Notes under the pieces: model-generated
Seen by the model: the letters and a program-made list of their open reading frames with translations, nothing else
Told to the model about the DNA's origin: nothing
Database searches by the model: none
Assembly (NCBI GenBank): GCA_027920525.1
Contig: CP115858.1
Location: 4,650,001 to 4,714,000 of the forward strand
Direction: 5' to 3'
From: Chryseobacterium daecheongense
GTDB lineage: Bacteria; Bacteroidota; Bacteroidia; Flavobacteriales; Weeksellaceae
Length of the DNA: 64,000 bases
Position numbers and translations under genes: made by a program
Shown here: one piece after another, positions 26,319 to 35,487 of the stretch
How positions within the stretch are numbered: the first letter of the stretch is position 1
How the letters are laid out: every line of letters begins with the position of its first letter

Positions 26319-27618
26319 TTCCGTTATTGCACTTTCACTATTTATAGGAATTGCTAACATAAATGCTCAGGAGAAAAAACAACTCAGCCTTGATGAAGCT
26401 GTGAGGTTAGGTATCCAAAACAGCAAGAATCTAAAGATCGATGCCGCTAAAATAGAAGAAGCGACAGCCGACCTTTTAGAAGCAAAAAATAAACAGCTGC
26501 CGGATTTTAAGCTTTCGGGGCAGTACATGCGTTTAACGAATGCTAAAGTAGATGTAAAATTTCTGAACGAATCCGGATCAGGTGGTGGAGTAGCCTCACC
26601 GAAGTCTGTATTTTTAGGTCAGGCTAATTTATCTATGCCTATTTATGCTGGAGGAAGAATAAAATATGGAATTGAGTCTGCAAAATATCTGGTGGAGGCA
26701 TCCAAACTAAGCACGGAAAATGATAAAACTGCCATCGCTTACAATGTTGCCCAGGCTTATAATAATTTGTTTAAGGCCAACCAATCGATCAAGGTTTTAG
26801 AAGAAAACCTTACAGCTTCCAATCAAAGAGATGAGACTTTTCTTAAAATGGAAAATAATGGATTGATCGCAAGAAATGACCGTTTAAAAGCAAATCTTCA
26901 AACCTCAGATATTGAATTGCAGCTATTGGAAGCCAAAAATAACTACAATATTGCAAACATCAATATGGACCTGTTACTAGGAATTCCTGAAACAACAATT
27001 ATTGAAGTGGATCCCAATTATATAGATGAAGCTGAGGATGCTAAGCCTGTGGATTACTATCTGAATGAGGCTCAGCAAAATCGTAAAGACCTACAAGCCT
27101 TAAGCCAGCAAAGAAGAGCTGCAGAGTTGGGAAGTAGAGCTGCAAAAGCTGAAAACTTACCTACCATTGCATTAACAGGAGGGTATATTGCAGCAGATGC
27201 ACCCAACTTTTTAACGGTTTACAATGCCGTAAACGTAGGCATAGGGATACAGTATAATCTGGCTAATATCTGGAAGAAGAATTCATCTTTGAGACAATCC
27301 AAGGCGAGAGAAAAACAACTGGAAGCAAGCAATGAACTTTTAAATGACAATATAAAGCTTGATGTAAACAGAGAATATCAAAATACAAACTATTCTAAGC
27401 AAAGGATTGCTGTATTTGAAAAATCTGCTATTCAGGCTAATGAAAACTATAGAATTACTAAAAATAAGTTCGATAATGGTTTAGCCACCATGACCGAACT
27501 CCTGGATGCAGATGCTGCTCAGATCTCAGCCAATGTAGGAGTGATCAATGCAAAAGCAGATGCCGCATTAGCTTACAGAAAACTATTACAAACTACAGGA
27601 ACTTTAACAATTAAATAA
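26302..27618 (+). CDS. TolC-family outer-membrane efflux protein
   Basis: A 438-aa protein with signal peptide ending NINAQ. The mature start KKQLSLDEAVRLGIQNSKNLKIDAAKIEEA is typical of the outer-membrane efflux family, and two repeats of long coiled-coil helices follow (second around residues 250-400, with ANLPTIALTGGYI-type barrel strand near 290 and NKFDNGLATMTELLDADA near 395). It forms the outer-membrane exit duct for the EmrAB-like pump encoded downstream. It overlaps the regulator gene by 17 bp and ends 16 bp before the next gene. Confidence 0.93.
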   Translation: MKKINNSVIALSLFIGIANINAQEKKQLSLDEAVRLGIQNSKNLKIDAAKIEEATADLLEAKNKQLPDFKLSGQYMRLTNAKVDVKFLNESGSGGGVASPKSVFLGQANLSMPIYAGGRIKYGIESAKYLVEASKLSTENDKTAIAYNVAQAYNNLFKANQSIKVLEENLTASNQRDETFLKMENNGLIARNDRLKANLQTSDIELQLLEAKNNYNIANINMDLLLGIPETTIIEVDPNYIDEAEDAKPVDYYLNEAQQNRKDLQALSQQRRAAELGSRAAKAENLPTIALTGGYIAADAPNFLTVYNAVNVGIGIQYNLANIWKKNSSLRQSKAREKQLEASNELLNDNIKLDVNREYQNTNYSKQRIAVFEKSAIQANENYRITKNKFDNGLATMTELLDADAAQISANVGVINAKADAALAYRKLLQTTGTLTIK

Positions 27619-27633
27619 AAGAATAATACCACA

Positions 27634-28746
27634 ATGGAAAATAATAAAACAGAACAAGCAGAGAACTTAGAACCAAAAAAGAAGAAAAGTTTAGTTTTCC
27701 CTATCATTTTAGCGGTTGTGTTAATCGGAGGTGGAATTTATGGATATAGAACTTATTCTTACGGACAGGTGCATGAAGAAACGGATGACGCCCAGATTGC
27801 ATCCAATATGAGTCCTGTAATTTCTAAAGTATCAGGATATGTAAAAGAGATAAAAGTAAAAGATAATCAGTTTGTAAAAAAAGGAGATACTCTGGTTATT
27901 TTAGATAGCAGAGACCAGAAAATGGCATTAGAGCAAGCCGAAGCAGCATTGGCAACAGCAAAAAGTAATATTTCAACTGCTCAGGCTACTACAACAGCTA
28001 CTTCTAAAAACATTGGAAGCTCTGAAGCTGCGGTAGCAACAGCAAATGCCCAGATCGAAGCTGCAAAAGTAAATGTCTGGAAAACTTCTTCTGACCTGAA
28101 AAGATATGCTAATCTTGTAAAGGATCATTCCATTACAGAACAACAATATGAGCAGGCGCTTGCTGCAAAACAATCCGCAGATAAGCAGTTGCAGGTTTTA
28201 GTGGAGCAGAGAAATCAGATCGCTCAGCAGACAGGTATTGCTTCTTCTCAGACTGCAGCTAGTTCTCAACAGATAAGTGTAGCCAATTCAGTGGCACAAC
28301 AAAGACAGGTAGATGTGGAAAATGCAAGATTAAACTTGTCTTACACAATTATTCTGGCTTCTGAAGACGGATATGTAGGAAAAGTTCCGATTCAGGTTGG
28401 ACAATATCTTCAAGCAGGTGCGCAGTTATTCAGTGTAGTGAAAAATGACCAAAAATGGGTGGTTGCGAACTTTAAAGAAACTCAGGTTGACAAAATGGTT
28501 GAGGGACAAAAAGTGAAAATAGAAATTGATGCTTTCCCTGATCAGGAATTTGAAGGGGTTGTAAGCTCTTTCTCACCTGCAACCGGTGCTACATTCTCTA
28601 TCCTGCCTCCGGATAATGCAAGTGGTAACTTCGTAAAAGTGGTACAAAGACTTCCTGTAAAAATTGATTTTGTAAAACTGGATCCGAATATCGCTAAAAA
28701 ACTGAGAACAGGAATGAATGTGAAAGCTGAAGTTTCGCTAAAATAA
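27634..28746 (+). CDS. EmrA/HlyD-like membrane fusion protein
   Basis: A 370-aa periplasmic adaptor. One membrane helix lies at about residues 19-38, followed by the lipoyl-type beta domain (ETDDAQIASNMSPVISKVSGYVKEI and VKKGDTLVILD), a long alanine/glutamine-rich coiled-coil hairpin (residues 95-225), and a beta-barrel domain with VVANFKETQVDKMVEGQKVKI. The DAQI segment after the helix marks the EmrA/VibT subgroup that works with DHA2-family exporters. It sits between the TolC and MFS genes of the operon. Confidence 0.93.
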   Translation: MENNKTEQAENLEPKKKKSLVFPIILAVVLIGGGIYGYRTYSYGQVHEETDDAQIASNMSPVISKVSGYVKEIKVKDNQFVKKGDTLVILDSRDQKMALEQAEAALATAKSNISTAQATTTATSKNIGSSEAAVATANAQIEAAKVNVWKTSSDLKRYANLVKDHSITEQQYEQALAAKQSADKQLQVLVEQRNQIAQQTGIASSQTAASSQQISVANSVAQQRQVDVENARLNLSYTIILASEDGYVGKVPIQVGQYLQAGAQLFSVVKNDQKWVVANFKETQVDKMVEGQKVKIEIDAFPDQEFEGVVSSFSPATGATFSILPPDNASGNFVKVVQRLPVKIDFVKLDPNIAKKLRTGMNVKAEVSLK

Positions 28747-28909
28747 ATATGTAAAATGTATTGATGTAGAATGTTTTTATGATTTAGATAGATTACGCAA
28801 ACATAATAACGGGTTTGTTTTCAATTGAGAAATCTTTAATCTTTAAATTTCTCAATCCTTAAATCAATCATTTCACATTCATACAATTGTACATCACACA
28901 AAATTAACT

Positions 28910-30487
28910 ATGCAAGATTCATTAGTAGAATATGGAGCCCGGAGAGTGATCATTACGATCACAGCTATTCTTTGTGCTCTGCTTGAAATTGTGGATTCCA
29001 CGATTGTAAACGTTGCCCTCAATGAAATGAAAGGTAACCTGGGATCTACACTTTCTGAAGTGGGTTGGGTAATTACGGCTTATGCTATAGGTAACGTAAT
29101 TATCGTACCAATGACGAGCTGGCTGTCACAGCAGTTCGGACGTCGGAATTATTTTGCAGCCTCTATTATCATCTTTACCATATTTTCATTTTTATGTGGA
29201 AATGCAACCAATATCTGGGAACTGGTATTCTTCAGATTATGCCAGGGTATTGGTGGAGGCGCATTATTGGTAACCTCACAGACCATTATCACGGAATCAT
29301 ATCCTGTTGAAAAAAGAAGTATGGCTCAGGCGATTTATGGTTTAGGGGTAATCATTGGTCCAACTTTGGGACCACCGTTAGGAGGATATATTGTAGATAA
29401 CTTTAGCTGGCCTTATATTTTCTATATCAATATTCCAATTGGTATTGCAGCAACTCTGATGACTTTACAATTTGTAAAAAGTCCCAAATATGCCGAGAAG
29501 AGAAAAGCTTCTGATGTCGACTGGCTTGGAATTGCCCTGTTAGCCGTTACTGTGGGTTCTTTACAGTTTATCCTGGAAAGAGGTCATGAAGAAGACTGGT
29601 TTGCAAGTGGAATGATCGTTACCTTTACCGTAACCGCTGTATTAGGATTTATATTGTTTCTCTGGAGGGAGCTTACCTTTAAATTTCCTATTGTTGAATT
29701 AAGGGTTCTGAAGAACAGTAATTTAAGGATCGGAACGGCGATGTCTTTTGTATTAGGATTTGGGCTGTATGGGTCTACATTTATTGTCCCTTTATACACT
29801 CAAAGTATCTTAGGCTGGACTGCCCTGCAATCGGGTGCATTGATGATCCCTGCAGCATTAACTACTGCCTTCATGATGCCTATCATCGGGAGATTGCTTT
29901 CTAAAGGAGCAAAGCAGCAGATTCTGGTTTCCTTAGGATTGTTCATTTTCTTTGTTTACAGTTTCTGGGGATATAAGATCCTTACACCAGACACCAGTAA
30001 AGAAGCCTTTTTCTGGATGTTGATTGTAAGAGGAGCCGGATTAGGACTCTTGTTCATACCGATTACTTCCTTGTCGCTAAGTACATTGAAAGGTCAGGAA
30101 ATTGGACAGGGTGCAGCTTTTACGGGGATGATGAGACAGTTGGGTGGTTCTTTTGGTATTGCTGCCATTACAACCTTTATTGCCAATGCAAGTCAGAAGT
30201 ACAGAGTGAATCTTATTACCCATCTCGATAGTGATAGTTTTGAGGTTCAGCAGCGTTTAGCAACACTGAAAGCAAGTTTTATCTCCAAAGGAATGACTCC
30301 TGATGCTGCATTGAACGCGGCCTATAAAATGCTTGATCTTTCAGTAACAAAACAGGCAACGGTACTGTCTTATATGGATGTTTTCCTTTATTTAGGGGTA
30401 GCCTTCCTGATTTGTATACCATTTATCCTCTTCGTGAAAGAGCGAAAAAGTAAAGAAAAAATAGATTTGAGTGAAGCCATGCACTAA
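28910..30487 (+). CDS. DHA2-family MFS drug exporter, EmrB-like
   Basis: A 525-aa inner-membrane protein with about 14 hydrophobic helices. The first helix contains LEIVDSTIVNVAL (motif D1 of the 14-TM drug:H+ antiporters), followed by VGWVITAYAIGNVIIVPMTSWLSQQFGRRNYF (motif A) and LGVIIGPTLGPPLGGYI (motif C of exporters). With the TolC and EmrA-like proteins it should form a tripartite pump across both membranes. The 163-bp gap from the preceding gene is larger than elsewhere in the operon, but no terminator or strong promoter is visible in it. A strong terminator follows. Confidence 0.93.
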   Translation: MQDSLVEYGARRVIITITAILCALLEIVDSTIVNVALNEMKGNLGSTLSEVGWVITAYAIGNVIIVPMTSWLSQQFGRRNYFAASIIIFTIFSFLCGNATNIWELVFFRLCQGIGGGALLVTSQTIITESYPVEKRSMAQAIYGLGVIIGPTLGPPLGGYIVDNFSWPYIFYINIPIGIAATLMTLQFVKSPKYAEKRKASDVDWLGIALLAVTVGSLQFILERGHEEDWFASGMIVTFTVTAVLGFILFLWRELTFKFPIVELRVLKNSNLRIGTAMSFVLGFGLYGSTFIVPLYTQSILGWTALQSGALMIPAALTTAFMMPIIGRLLSKGAKQQILVSLGLFIFFVYSFWGYKILTPDTSKEAFFWMLIVRGAGLGLLFIPITSLSLSTLKGQEIGQGAAFTGMMRQLGGSFGIAAITTFIANASQKYRVNLITHLDSDSFEVQQRLATLKASFISKGMTPDAALNAAYKMLDLSVTKQATVLSYMDVFLYLGVAFLICIPFILFVKERKSKEKIDLSEAMH

Positions 30488-30498
30488 ATTTAAATTAA

Positions 30499-30529
30499 AA
30501 ATACCTCCGGAATCCGGAGGTATTTTTTT
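30499..30529 (+). terminator. Terminator of the efflux operon
   Basis: ATACCTCCGG and CCGGAGGTAT form a 10-bp stem with a short AAT loop and a run of seven T's. It is 12 bp after the exporter stop codon and also faces the convergent gene at 30542. Confidence 0.9.
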
Positions 30530-30541
30530 ATGCTGAAAAGT

Positions 30542-31552
30542 TTAAAGATCAGCAAACCATTCAGCTCCGCTGATGTCAATCAGCTTTACGCGATGGATCA
30601 TATTTCTTTTGTCTGAGATATCTTCAATATTGAATTTGAGATCTGCCTTGGCTCCAAGCGGAATGATCAGACTGTGTTTCCCTGGCTTTACCCTGGCTAC
30701 ATAATGATTCTGAATATTTTCCGATTGCAGTTCCGAAAGTTCTTTCTGGGTCAATGCTTTTAAAATTATCCCATCTTTATCTAAAATATGAATACCGATC
30801 AGAAATGAACCGTAGACGTCAGCACCCTCGGTTCTGTATACCTCAAAATGAATGGTATTGCGGTTAAGGGAAAGATTTGAAATCTCAACTTTGGGTTGAA
30901 CTGATTTATTATGCAAAGTTCCCCAGACTCCTCCATGAAAATATTGATTGGTAAAGAGGGTAAGTCCCATAATAAAAACAGAACCTGTAAGCACAAAATA
31001 TCTGGGATTCCGGATAGGGAGATGACCTGAGGCGAGCCATGGGAACCATTTTTTAGAAGTGAAACTGATCTTCTTCTTTAAAAAGTAGTCATCCAGGGAA
31101 AAAGGACCACTGCCTGTAAGAAATAATGTGAACCCACCCGCAATTCCCAGAACACCGATTTGCCATTCGTCCAGACATGTTGTTCCCAGCCAGCCTGATC
31201 CCAGAAGAATTCCTAAAGCCAGTCCAAAAATTCCAATGCTCATGAGACGGGTAAACAATCCAAAAATGACCGCTAGTCCTACAATCGCTTCTATGATGGT
31301 AAAAACTACCATAGAGGTGTGCAATGCATCGGGATGAGTAACAAGGTATTCTATAGCTGGTTTGATCCCCAAAGCATTGGGCAGGAAATGATTGAATTTT
31401 TCGCCGATATATCCTTTTACTTCGGGATCCAGTTTATTTTCCAGGACCAGACGCCGCCAAAAAGCTGAAAAGTAAGTCCATCCGATGACCATACGGATAG
31501 ATAATGTATATAAACCAGCATGATCCGTAAGCTGGTAAGTTGTATTTTTCAT
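30542..31552 (-). CDS. DoxX/TQO small-subunit-like membrane protein (DoxD + DoxA-like)
   Basis: A 336-aa protein. The N-terminal half has four or more hydrophobic helices with LSIRMVIGWTYFSAFWRRLV, FNHFLPNALG, and a conserved Cys in GSGWLGTTCLDEWQIG, as in the DoxD part of thiosulfate:quinone oxidoreductase. After one more helix near residue 185, the C-terminal 130 residues resemble the extracytoplasmic DoxA part (NLSLNRNTIHFEVYRTEGADVYGSFLIGIHILDKDG). The fused DoxD-DoxA architecture supports a quinone-linked oxidoreductase, but thiosulfate as substrate is not established for Bacteroidota members. It is followed by nothing on its strand and preceded by a small secreted protein gene. Confidence 0.75.
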   Translation of the reverse strand: MKNTTYQLTDHAGLYTLSIRMVIGWTYFSAFWRRLVLENKLDPEVKGYIGEKFNHFLPNALGIKPAIEYLVTHPDALHTSMVVFTIIEAIVGLAVIFGLFTRLMSIGIFGLALGILLGSGWLGTTCLDEWQIGVLGIAGGFTLFLTGSGPFSLDDYFLKKKISFTSKKWFPWLASGHLPIRNPRYFVLTGSVFIMGLTLFTNQYFHGGVWGTLHNKSVQPKVEISNLSLNRNTIHFEVYRTEGADVYGSFLIGIHILDKDGIILKALTQKELSELQSENIQNHYVARVKPGKHSLIIPLGAKADLKFNIEDISDKRNMIHRVKLIDISGAEWFADL

Positions 31553-31581
31553 TGAATGTATATTTTACTGAATAATTAAAA

Positions 31582-31986
31582 TTAAAAATGACCGGAGGTA
31601 ATCTCCTGTGCTATATCCAATTTTAATTGTTGAAATAAAATATACCTTGGTGGGCTATTTCCTGAAGTTGTTCCGGAATAGGTATTGCAAATTTGTTTAC
31701 CTTCTTTTAAAGGATGTAAGCAAGTATGCAAATAAAAGAAAAAGCCTTTTACCGATTTGGATTGTATTGATGAAATAAGTGTTTTCTGTGATGAGTTCGT
31801 AATCAAACTATCACAGCTGAAAGCGGGATTGGAAGTAACTCTTACCTTATTTAAAGGGCTGATATATTGGATATCGAAAATACCTAACAGGTCCCTTTTT
31901 ACAGAACAGGGAGATAATGAAAACATCAAAACAAGCATGATAATGATTGTTTTGTAGGTTCTCGTATGTATTTTGTAGTCCTGCAT
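31582..31986 (-). CDS. Small membrane-anchored or secreted cysteine-containing protein
   Basis: A 134-aa protein that I cannot assign to a family. It begins MQDYKIHTRTYKTIIIMLVL, with one hydrophobic segment (residues 12-27) that could be a signal or anchor. The rest has several cysteines (SPCS, FSCDS, HTCLHP, QICNTY). The gene lies 29 bp upstream of the DoxX/TQO-like gene on the same strand, so the two probably form an operon, and it may be a periplasmic partner. I use the start at 31986 rather than the one three codons earlier. Coding status is likely but not certain. Confidence 0.55.
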   Translation of the reverse strand: MQDYKIHTRTYKTIIIMLVLMFSLSPCSVKRDLLGIFDIQYISPLNKVRVTSNPAFSCDSLITNSSQKTLISSIQSKSVKGFFFYLHTCLHPLKEGKQICNTYSGTTSGNSPPRYILFQQLKLDIAQEITSGHF

Positions 31987-32025
31987 GATCTGCAAAACTA
32001 AGTTTTTATAATGGAATGAAAGAAT

Positions 32026-32940
32026 TTAATGCAGATGCTCAACCATAAATTTTAAAAACTCATCCTGCTGGTCTACAAATAAATAGTGAGAGCAGTTGTC
32101 AATAAGATCGAAGTTCTCTTTTCCTACTATTGTTTGAAGATCATTGATCTGCTTTTCAGAAAATATAGCATCATTCTTTCCATAGACCGCAAAGATAGGG
32201 ACATCCTTCTTTTTTATATTTTTTAAAACACTGATATTATTAAGATTATTCCGGCTTTCATTTTTATAGAATTTCAGAGGTGAATCAGGGTTTCTGTAAT
32301 TCTGTTTATAAAAATCACCTGCTTCGTATTCATTTCTGAGCTGCCGGCTTTTGGGTGTTGGATTGGGCATGGAAAAGAAATTCATATCACCCGCAATATT
32401 ATAGCAGCTTTTTCTGTACTCTGCGGAGTTTTTCGGTAAACCTTCAATGTCTGTAATCTGCTTTAATTTTGATGGATCATTCTTAAATTTTTCCCTGGCT
32501 TCTTTCAGAATATGATCATAGGTTTCCTGTTGCGAAAACAAAGCACCTGCAAGCGTTAATGAGCTTACTTTTTGAGGATATTGATTCGTAAATAAAGTCG
32601 CTATGATCCCTCCAAAACTATGTCCCAGAATATTTGCTTTATTCAGACCATACAGTTTGTAAATATTGAGCAAATCATCAAAACTTTCTTTAAAAGTCAT
32701 TGTTGCCTGGTCATCTTTCGATCGTCCTTCACCACGTCTGTCGTAAACAATTACATAAAACCCTTTATTAGACAATGCCTCAGCTGTAGTTCCTTCAAAT
32801 AATGTAGCATTTCCGCTGGGTCCGCCATGAATAAAAATAACAGGCGGATTTTCCTTGTTTCCGTAATCCCTGGAATAAATTGCCTGTGCATTCAATGAGC
32901 ATACAAATAAGAGGAAAAGAACTGAAATAACCTGTTTCAT
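32026..32940 (-). CDS. Secreted alpha/beta hydrolase
   Basis: A 304-aa protein with signal peptide MKQVISVLFLLFVCSLNAQA. The oxyanion-hole motif HGGPSG is at 38-43, the nucleophile elbow GHSFGG at 106-111 (Ser108), an acid in YGKNDAIF and the catalytic histidine in NCSHYLF near the end. HGGPSG resembles prolyl-aminopeptidase-like hydrolases. The start at 32940 is chosen because the signal peptide begins there; the frame extends 26 codons upstream with no matching feature. It is monocistronic. Confidence 0.85.
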   Translation of the reverse strand: MKQVISVLFLLFVCSLNAQAIYSRDYGNKENPPVIFIHGGPSGNATLFEGTTAEALSNKGFYVIVYDRRGEGRSKDDQATMTFKESFDDLLNIYKLYGLNKANILGHSFGGIIATLFTNQYPQKVSSLTLAGALFSQQETYDHILKEAREKFKNDPSKLKQITDIEGLPKNSAEYRKSCYNIAGDMNFFSMPNPTPKSRQLRNEYEAGDFYKQNYRNPDSPLKFYKNESRNNLNNISVLKNIKKKDVPIFAVYGKNDAIFSEKQINDLQTIVGKENFDLIDNCSHYLFVDQQDEFLKFMVEHLH

Positions 32941-33129
32941 AGCAGTCGGATATAAATATAAGAAGATGGGTAAAGATAAAATAATTAATAATAAAGAAGT
33001 ATTACATTTTCCTGTCATTTAATTTATGATAAAAAATTCTGTAATTCGTCAAAATAGCTACAACGATACTCAATATGGCTACTTTTAATTTTTAATTTCT
33101 AAAGACCTTTGTATCATAAAATCAGAACA

Positions 33130-33966
33130 ATGCAAAAAACAATTTTTATCACAGGAGCTTCATCTGGATTAGGGAAAGCAACAGCTCAGCTATTTCAAAG
33201 CCAGGGATGGAATGTCATTGCGACCATGAGAAACCCCGAAAATGAAACTGAACTCACAGCATTAGAAAATGTTTCCGTTATCGGACTGGACGTTACCAAT
33301 AAAGAACAGCTGGAATCAACGATTGCAAAGGTTCTTTCCGAAACGGAGATTCATGTGGTTGTGAATAATGCCGGATATGGTTTGGTAGGCCCTTTAGAAG
33401 CCTTTACAGATGAACAGATTAAAAAACAGATTGAAACCAATCTCATGGGAGTAATCCGGATTACGAAGACTTTTACTCCGTACTTCAGAGAAAGAAAAGA
33501 AGGGGTTTTGATTAATATCACATCCAGTTTCGGTTTAATGGGTTTTCCTACATGCTCTATTTATAGTGCGACAAAATTTGCAGTAGACGGTTTCTCGGAA
33601 AGTATGGGTTACGAGCTGGCTCAATTTGGGGTTCAGGTTAAAGTAGTGGCTCCGGGAGGAATACAAACGGATTTTGCTGGCCGTTCCTTAGATGGAGCCC
33701 AGCATAGCGCTTATCGCCAATTGACAGAAAAAGTACAGGAAGGCTACAGTCCGGATCAGGTATCCAATTACTCAAAACCAGAAGATATTGCCCACGTTAT
33801 TTATGAAGCGGCAACTGATGGTAAAGATCAGCTGAGGTATGTTGCCGGCAAAGATGCTAATGCCCTTTACAATGACCGGAATTCCATCGGGGTGGAAAAT
33901 CATGTTCACAAAATAAAATCCGGCTTTTTGTTTGGGGAAGAGAAGAAATTAGAGGTTAGAACTTAG
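33130..33966 (+). CDS. SDR-family oxidoreductase
   Basis: A 278-aa short-chain dehydrogenase. The cofactor loop TGASSGLG is at residues 8-15, NNAGYG near 79-84, and the catalytic residues appear as the Ser in ITSSFG and the YSATKFA (Tyr-x-x-x-Lys) near 148. VVAPGGIQTDF follows. This is the classical SDR pattern with NADP preference suggested by RNPE after the second strand. The ATG at 33130 is used because the Rossmann fold begins there. It ends just before a heptanucleotide repeat tract, with an araC gene beyond. Confidence 0.9.
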   Translation: MQKTIFITGASSGLGKATAQLFQSQGWNVIATMRNPENETELTALENVSVIGLDVTNKEQLESTIAKVLSETEIHVVVNNAGYGLVGPLEAFTDEQIKKQIETNLMGVIRITKTFTPYFRERKEGVLINITSSFGLMGFPTCSIYSATKFAVDGFSESMGYELAQFGVQVKVVAPGGIQTDFAGRSLDGAQHSAYRQLTEKVQEGYSPDQVSNYSKPEDIAHVIYEAATDGKDQLRYVAGKDANALYNDRNSIGVENHVHKIKSGFLFGEEKKLEVRT

Positions 33967-34025
33967 ATGTTAAATGTTAGATGTTAGATGTTAGATGTTA
34001 GATGTTAGATGTTAGATGTTAGATG
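33963..34025. repeat. Heptanucleotide tandem repeat (TTAGATG)9
   Basis: Nine head-to-tail copies of TTAGATG, the second with one change (TTAAATG). The tract starts on the stop codon of the SDR gene. A tract of this kind may vary in length by slippage. Confidence 0.9.
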
Positions 34026-34129
34026 TTGCGGGCTTTACTAATGAATTGCAATTAAATAAGTTAGAGTAAATAGCTGTAATGTTAAATATGCAAAATCTTT
34101 ATTTTCACAACCTATAATTTACTACCTTC

Positions 34130-34193
34130 AACTATCAACTATCAACTATCAACTATCAACTATCAACTATCAATCATCAATCATCAATTCATC
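34130..34193. repeat. Second heptanucleotide repeat (AACTATC)6 with variant units
   Basis: Six exact AACTATC units are followed by two AATCATC units and one AATTCATC. The tract ends 45 bp before the -7 box of the araC gene. It is not the complement of the first repeat. Confidence 0.9.
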
Positions 34194-34237
34194 AAATTTC
34201 ACATTCCTACTGACTAACAGTTGTCACAAACCCACCT

Positions 34238-34245
34238 TATCTTTG
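34238..34245 (+). promoter_or_regulatory. -7 box of the araC-mazG-tag operon
   Basis: TATCTTTG matches TAnnTTTG exactly and lies four bases before the ATG at 34250. The nearest TTG (34221) is only 14 bp upstream, shorter than usual, so the -33 box is uncertain. Confidence 0.5.
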
Positions 34246-34249
34246 TACT

Positions 34250-35170
34250 ATGAAAACGAATCAGTCACCCGTTCATTTCCGATCTCTGTCAGCTTTACAT
34301 GAAGCGATGGGACTTTCTGCACCCAAACATCCTCTTATCACAATTATCAATTATGATGAAACGTGCTTCGATCCGAAAACCTTTGAACAGGGGACAAAAT
34401 CGGATTTTTATAAAATCTCATTTAAAACCAATTTCAACGGTAAAATCCGTTATGGCCAGGGATATTATGACTTTGAGGAAGGAGGTCTTTCTTTTGTATC
34501 TCCAGGGCAGGTTCTTATTATGGAACAGGAGGAAAGGAGTTATAGTGGCATGTCCCTGCATATTCATCCGGATTTTATAAGACCATATTCTTTAATGAAA
34601 AAAATTAAAAATTACGGTTTCTTTTCTTACGCAACTTCGGAAGCATTGTATCTTTCCGAAAATGAAAAGAAAGCAATTCTCGATGTTTTTGAAAGCATTA
34701 AGAATGAATTAAATGAAAGGATAGATCAGTTTAGCCAGGATGTTATTATTTCGCAGATTGAGTTGCTGCTTACCTACAGCAATCGCTTTTATAATCGCCA
34801 GTTCATTACACGGAAGGCGGTAAATAATGACCTTCTTTCAAGGATGGAGGCTTTACTTGATGATTATTTTGATCGGGAAAAAGGAATAAAAGGACTGCCA
34901 ACAGTAGAATATATTGCGTCACAGCTAAATCTTACACCAAGATACCTGAGTGATATGCTCAGACACCATACAGGGCAGAACGCACAGCAACATATTCACG
35001 AAAAGCTTATTGAAAAGGCTAAAGAATATTTGTCCGAAGCTCAATTGTCAGTTTCCGAAACAGCTTATCAATTGGGGTTCGAGCATCCGCAGTCATTCAG
35101 TAAACTGTTCAAAAATAAGACAAGACAGACACCTAATCAATACAGACAATCCCTTCAAAAATCAGAATAA
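34250..35170 (+). CDS. AraC-family transcriptional regulator
   Basis: A 306-aa regulator. The N-terminal half has the cupin-like AraC ligand-binding pattern (FKISFKTNFNGKIRYGQGYYDFEEGGLSFVSPGQ, here residues 43-80 in part). The C-terminal 100 residues carry two helix-turn-helices: VEYIASQLNLTPRYLSDMLRHH and SVSETAYQLGFEHPQSFSKLFKNKTRQTPNQYR. It begins a three-gene operon: its stop codon overlaps the ATG of the next gene. The divergent-looking target in many relatives is a neighbouring oxidoreductase, here the SDR gene upstream, but that is inference. Confidence 0.9.
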   Translation: MKTNQSPVHFRSLSALHEAMGLSAPKHPLITIINYDETCFDPKTFEQGTKSDFYKISFKTNFNGKIRYGQGYYDFEEGGLSFVSPGQVLIMEQEERSYSGMSLHIHPDFIRPYSLMKKIKNYGFFSYATSEALYLSENEKKAILDVFESIKNELNERIDQFSQDVIISQIELLLTYSNRFYNRQFITRKAVNNDLLSRMEALLDDYFDREKGIKGLPTVEYIASQLNLTPRYLSDMLRHHTGQNAQQHIHEKLIEKAKEYLSEAQLSVSETAYQLGFEHPQSFSKLFKNKTRQTPNQYRQSLQKSE

Positions 35171-35487
35171 TGGATCAGAATAATTTAGATAAGATCATAG
35201 AAAGGGCTCTTGACATCAGAGAGAAATACCACCGTCTTGAAAAGCAGCAGAACGGTAGTGAATGGACCCTGGAACAGGATGCACTTGCCTACCTTACCGA
35301 TGCCGGCATTGTCGGACGGGATATTATGTCACATGAGAAAACATGGATTAAAAAAGATGCCTCTGCAGAATTGGAACATAAACTAGCAGAAAATATCTGG
35401 TGGTTGATTATCTTAGCAGATCGGACAGGTATTGATATCAAAAATGCTTTAGAGAAATTTTTAACCAAAACAGAAAATATATTTTAA
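35170..35487 (+). CDS. MazG-like nucleotide pyrophosphohydrolase family protein
   Basis: A 105-aa helical protein. The C-terminal segment ELEHKLAENIWWLIILADRTGIDIKNALEKFL is the second half of a MazG-like fold (E-x-x-x-D-like acidic helix with LAENIWWLI and LADRTGID). The upstream helix IREKYHRLEKQQNGSEWTLEQDALAYLTDAGIVGRDIMS fits the first half. Members hydrolyse nucleoside triphosphates, often damaged or minor ones. It overlaps the araC gene by one base and the tag gene by one base, so the three are translationally coupled. Catalytic competence is not certain from the sequence. Confidence 0.75.
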   Translation: MDQNNLDKIIERALDIREKYHRLEKQQNGSEWTLEQDALAYLTDAGIVGRDIMSHEKTWIKKDASAELEHKLAENIWWLIILADRTGIDIKNALEKFLTKTENIF

